NCBI GenBank assembly: GCA_026415575.1
Contig: JAOAGV010000019.1
Span: forward strand, 9,038-54,144
Source: Candidatus Sumerlaeia bacterium
GTDB lineage: Bacteria > Sumerlaeota > Sumerlaeia > JADFCW01
DNA length: 45,107 nt
Reading direction: 5' to 3'
Position numbers and translations under genes: made by a program. Position 1 is the stretch's first letter. Each line of letters opens with the position of its first letter. Below are positions 41,959 to 45,107 of this stretch, piece by piece. The notes beneath the pieces are model-generated. The model worked only from the letters and a program-made list of their open reading frames with translations. It had not been told where the DNA came from and ran no database searches.

Positions 41959-43263
41959 TCAGAGTTCCTTCAGCCGCTCGCGGACGGCTTGAGCGTGGCC
42001 GTGGAGGCCCTCCATTTCGGCGAAACGGATGGTCGGCGGGCCGAGGCATTCGACGCCGCGGCGGGTCAGTTCGACGACATTGCAGAAGCGCAGAAAATCA
42101 TCCACCGACAGCGGCGAGAAAAAGCGCGCCGTCCCGCCGGTCGGCAACGTATGATTGGTACCCGCCGTATAGTCGCCGATGGCTTCGGGCGTCCATGGGC
42201 CGACAAAAATCGAACCGGCGTTGCGCAGCCGCTTGGCCACCGCGCGCGGACGCCGCGTCATCACCGCCAGATGTTCAGGCGCACGGGCGTTCGCAAGACC
42301 GACAGCCTGTTCGAGCGTTTCGGTTTGGATGATCGCGCCGTGGGCCGCAAGCGACTTGCGAATATGCCCGCTGCGCGGCGCCGCTGCGGTTTGTTCCTCG
42401 AGCGCCGAGACGATTTGCTGCGAGAATGCCGCATCGGCGCAGTGAATGCACAGCGCTGCCGAATCGGGACCGTGCTCGGCCTGACTGATCATATCGGCGG
42501 CGACAAACGCGGGGCGGGCGGATGAATCGGCCAGCACCAGAATCTCGCTGGGACCGGCCATCGAGTCTATGTCAATCCGCCCGTAGAGCAAGCGCTTGGC
42601 CAGCGTGACGTAGATGTTGCCCGGCCCGACCACCTTGTCCACGCGCGGAATGGTTGCCGTGCCAAAGGCCAGCGCGGCGATGGCTTGCGCGCCGCCGACT
42701 TGATAGACTTCGCGGATGCCGCACAGGTGGGCAGCGGCGAAGATTGCGCACGCGGCCCCGACGCTTCGCGCAGGCGGCGTCGCCATCACCAGCCGCGCGA
42801 CACCCGCCACACGCGCCGGAATGGCGTTCATCAGAACGGTCGAGGGCAGTGCGGCGAGAAAACCGGGGACGTAGATGCCCACGCATTCCAACGGCTGATA
42901 GCGCTGGGTCAGGCGGCTGCCGAGCGTGTCGCGAAGCGTCCAAGAGTTGCGGCGCTGGCGCCGGTGAAACGCCTCGATGCGCCGTTTGGCCAACTGGAGA
43001 ACTCGGCGGTCGGCGGGTGGGAGTGCACGCCAAGCGGCTTCGAGCTCTGCCGGCGGCACGCGCAGTTGCGATGCGCTCAGACGCACGCCGTCAAATTGCC
43101 GCGTCAGTTCGAGCAGGGCGCGGTCGCCTTCACGCCGCACGCGCTCGATGATCGCTTCCACCGCACGGAGGCGGCGGGCTTCCAACGTCTCGGCCGACCG
43201 CAAGCGCGCTTCGATTTGCACGCGGTCACGCGGAAAAACCAGAATTGTGACGATTGTTTTCAT
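41959..43263 (-). CDS. hisD: Histidinol dehydrogenase HisD
   Basis: Predicted 434 aa. Family motifs: QRYQPLECVGIYVPGF, VDKVVGPGNIYVTLAKR, SMAGPSEILVLAD, DMISQAEHGPDSAALCI and NHTLPTGGTARF near the C-terminus, including the usual zinc-binding Gln and His positions. It catalyses the last two steps, histidinol to histidine, with NAD. It is the first of the hisD-hisC pair. Upstream (43264-43625) is a long non-coding leader rich in hairpins. Confidence 0.96.
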   Translation of the reverse strand: MKTIVTILVFPRDRVQIEARLRSAETLEARRLRAVEAIIERVRREGDRALLELTRQFDGVRLSASQLRVPPAELEAAWRALPPADRRVLQLAKRRIEAFHRRQRRNSWTLRDTLGSRLTQRYQPLECVGIYVPGFLAALPSTVLMNAIPARVAGVARLVMATPPARSVGAACAIFAAAHLCGIREVYQVGGAQAIAALAFGTATIPRVDKVVGPGNIYVTLAKRLLYGRIDIDSMAGPSEILVLADSSARPAFVAADMISQAEHGPDSAALCIHCADAAFSQQIVSALEEQTAAAPRSGHIRKSLAAHGAIIQTETLEQAVGLANARAPEHLAVMTRRPRAVAKRLRNAGSIFVGPWTPEAIGDYTAGTNHTLPTGGTARFFSPLSVDDFLRFCNVVELTRRGVECLGPPTIRFAEMEGLHGHAQAVRERLKEL

Positions 43264-43625
43264 GTTTCAACCTTACAAGGGCGACGGCAACCCCGGCACG
43301 CTGGAGAGCCCTCACCCGTGCGGGCGTTTGGCACGTCATAGAGAGGTTCCGCTTTTCAAAAAAGTCAGAACCCTTTCATCGCGCAAGACTTGGCCTTGGT
43401 CCTCCGACCAAATAAAGCGTTATCTGCTAGCCTGCAGGGGGCGCGAAGTCAACGGGAAAGCACGGTTGTTGCGAAGGGTAGTTCGTGATGTGCAAATCAT
43501 GGCGACAGCCCTTGCGACGCTTCAACGAAGCGATGCTCGCTGCACTGTGCCGTATGTGCAGCGCAGTGAACAATAGCAAGCTTTATCGAAGCAAAAACCG
43601 CTTCTGCGGATGCGGGCACTCACGT
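43264..43625 (-). other. Structured non-coding spacer upstream of hisD
   Basis: No gene is convincing in these 362 bases. Four hairpins lie in it: TTGGTC-CTCC-GACCAA (43396-43411), CGCTTC-AAC-GAAGCG (43518-43532), an 8-bp stem CGCTGCAC/GTGCAGCG with a 10-base loop (43538-43563) and GAAGC/GCTTC (43588-43604). I saw no run of His codons or T-box signature that would mark a classical his attenuator. The last one could be part of the 3' end of the VCBS transcript. Confidence 0.4.
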
Positions 43626-44975
43626 TCATTTTTTCTTCTTGGCTGCCTGGCCCCACGGCACCCAACTGGGGTAGGTCGTTTCGAGCGGAAGACGAATAGG
43701 TCCGGGCGTGCGGGGAGCAAACCCTTCGTTCCAAAAAACATAGAGACCGCCTTTGCCCGCCGTCACGACTTCGTTGTCGCCGTCCTTGTCGAGGTCGCAG
43801 ACGACGGCCTTCATGCCCATGCCGATGGCATAATTGGGCGGCGGGCTGGGGCTTTTGACGCCCGGATACCATGGAATGTGATTGAACGACAGGACGTGCC
43901 GTTCGAATCGTCCGCCCTGAATGTCATACCAGAACACAAACAGCGGATCGTAGCAACTGGTGTCGCGGCCGTGATGGGCGAACAGGCGCTTGCCCGTTAC
44001 CAAATCGGGCTGGCCGTCGCCGTTGAGGTCGCCGAGGACCATCGTGTGGAACTGGCCGAAGTCGGTTTCGATCCAATGGGTGACAAACGAGCGCTTGCCG
44101 TCGGCCCCGCGCTTTTGCTCAAGCCACGCAAGGCCGTATTCATGTGAGGCGCCGACGATGATGTCATTGAGGCCGTCCTTGTTCACGTCATGCACAAGCA
44201 TGGGATGCGAGGCGGCAATCCGCTGGTTGGGCTGGTCCACACGATGAACGACATAGTCGGGGTGAAACACCCACGATGTGGCGCCGGCCGGATTCGCCGG
44301 TGCTTCATACCACCCGACAGGCGTCACGATGTCGTTGCGCCCGTCGCCGTTGATGTCGCCGATGCCGTTTCCGTGAAACTCGCCCTCGGTGCCGATCACA
44401 TGCTCGACCAGCCACGGCGCGCGATCTATGTGCTCGAGCCACGTCATGGCCTGTCCGGCGACCGGCGCCCAGTGGTTGACAAGAATGTCGTCGTCGCCGT
44501 CGCCGTCGAGGTCGCCATGGATGACGCCCTCCATGTTGAGGGCCGAGTGAATGCGCGTGGCCTTCCACTTTTCGCCGGTCTTGCCGGGATTTTCATACCA
44601 GAACGCGCCTTTCATGACCATCCAGCCGGAGCTGACAATGTCGGGGCGACCGTCGCGGTTGACATCCATGGCGAACTCGCTGTTGTCGTCGGTTTCGGGG
44701 CCGTTGGTCTGTGCGCCGTCGCGGAAATCGCTGTGGCGAATCCAGTCGGGCGCCTCATACCAGTTGCGTCCGCAGGTAAGATCGAGATCGCCGTCGCCGT
44801 CCACGTCGAGAACGGAGACGCACTCGCAGAATGGCCCAAACCAGTAGGTGTGTTGGGCGGGATTGTGCTCGGGCCCGTCAATGCGCATGGGGATAAAAAC
44901 GGGCTCTTTGCCCCGGCCATCCATTGCGAAAAGCAAAACAATGCCTGTAAGGATGCTCAAGGTGTGTTGTCGCAT
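43626..44975 (-). CDS. Exported VCBS/FG-GAP repeat protein, seven repeats (second paralogue)
   Basis: Predicted 449 aa, ATG at 44975 with AAGGA-type sites upstream. A signal peptide covers about residues 1-22. Seven calcium-type motifs are visible (DVDGDGDLD, DVNRDGRPD, DLDGDGDDD, DINGDGRND, DVNKDGLND, DLNGDGQPD, DLDKDGDNE), again a seven-blade count. The C-terminus ends in a lysine run (AAKKKK). Like its paralogue it has no obvious enzyme domain and probably acts as an extracellular binding propeller. The window edge upstream (44976-45107) holds only its leader; a candidate -10 TACAAT reads on the minus strand near 45026-45021 without a good -35. Confidence 0.9.
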   Translation of the reverse strand: MRQHTLSILTGIVLLFAMDGRGKEPVFIPMRIDGPEHNPAQHTYWFGPFCECVSVLDVDGDGDLDLTCGRNWYEAPDWIRHSDFRDGAQTNGPETDDNSEFAMDVNRDGRPDIVSSGWMVMKGAFWYENPGKTGEKWKATRIHSALNMEGVIHGDLDGDGDDDILVNHWAPVAGQAMTWLEHIDRAPWLVEHVIGTEGEFHGNGIGDINGDGRNDIVTPVGWYEAPANPAGATSWVFHPDYVVHRVDQPNQRIAASHPMLVHDVNKDGLNDIIVGASHEYGLAWLEQKRGADGKRSFVTHWIETDFGQFHTMVLGDLNGDGQPDLVTGKRLFAHHGRDTSCYDPLFVFWYDIQGGRFERHVLSFNHIPWYPGVKSPSPPPNYAIGMGMKAVVCDLDKDGDNEVVTAGKGGLYVFWNEGFAPRTPGPIRLPLETTYPSWVPWGQAAKKKK

Positions 44976-45107
44976 GGTGATTTCCTTCCTTCTTTTTTGA
45001 TCTGAAGTGCCTGTTCTGAATTGTATTGCATGGGTTGTTTTGAAACAGGGAATGCCGGTCTTGAGGAGCAGTGTCTTTCGCGCCAGCTTCCTGCAGCACG
45101 GTCCATT

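Noticed and set aside
40713-42332. 539-codon plus-strand frame opposite hisC and hisD
   Set aside because: HisC and HisD motifs are unambiguous on the minus strand.
1-45107. tRNA, rRNA, phage, integrase or transposase genes
   Set aside because: Nothing recognisable on reading both strands; a covariance or profile search was not possible.

Overview
The window is a dense, high-GC bacterial chromosome segment with 31 protein-coding genes, one of them cut by the left edge. I saw no rRNA, tRNA, CRISPR array, IS element or phage gene. The gene content suggests a member of the Planctomycetota/Verrucomicrobiota/Hydrogenedentota/Sumerlaeota kind of lineage: a MoxR-DUF58-BatA-DUF4159 operon, GspG-type pseudopilin, VCBS/FG-GAP propeller proteins, a WD40-caspase-like protein, a GntR-LacI hybrid regulator and many exported proteins. 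I cannot place it more precisely.

Layout. (1) 1-13918, minus strand: a probable operon reading, in order, TPR/metallopeptidase-DUF4159 fusion, MoxR ATPase, DUF58 protein, BatA-like VWA protein, DUF4175-like coiled-coil membrane protein, and a VWA/GATase-like membrane protein that runs off the window. A good promoter sits at 13977-14006. (2) 14330-18917, plus: a GntR/LacI-type regulator coupled to a TGS-type nucleoside kinase, a 66-aa nine-cysteine protein, and a membrane protein coupled to LemA. (3) 18999-23004, minus: the AmmeMemoRadiSam genes (lipoprotein-like Memo-AMMECR1 fusion, Tat-signal DUF362 protein, Tat-signal radical SAM enzyme). (4) 23084-25554, plus: a 2,4-diaminopentanoate dehydrogenase-like enzyme, a His-rich membrane transporter and a pseudopilin. 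(5) 25575-29361, minus: molybdenum cofactor genes moeA-moaA-moaC-(MOSC-mogA). (6) 29605-33540, plus, divergent from (5): an IorA/IorB-type molybdenum hydroxylase and its XdhC-type maturation factor. (7) 33575-44975, minus: a secreted 14-blade WD40/C13 peptidase-like protein, RmuC, an exported esterase, a 7-repeat VCBS protein, hisC, hisD and a second 7-repeat VCBS protein.

The clearest functional unit is the pairing of cofactor synthesis (5) with a Mo enzyme and its chaperone (6). The most intriguing unit is (3), where all three products of a widely conserved but functionally unknown system carry export signals.

A second theme lies between the genes. Several boundaries contain islands of degenerate short tandem words (ATGGACnnn 9-mers, CCTCTGTG-like, GAACG-like, ATCCTGT-like, CCAAAATCC-like), and a 26-bp hairpin element occurs twice. 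At least three islands touch the N-terminal or signal-peptide region of a gene and may have extended or fused reading frames. Start sites were chosen from Shine-Dalgarno spacing, stop/start overlaps and signal peptide position.
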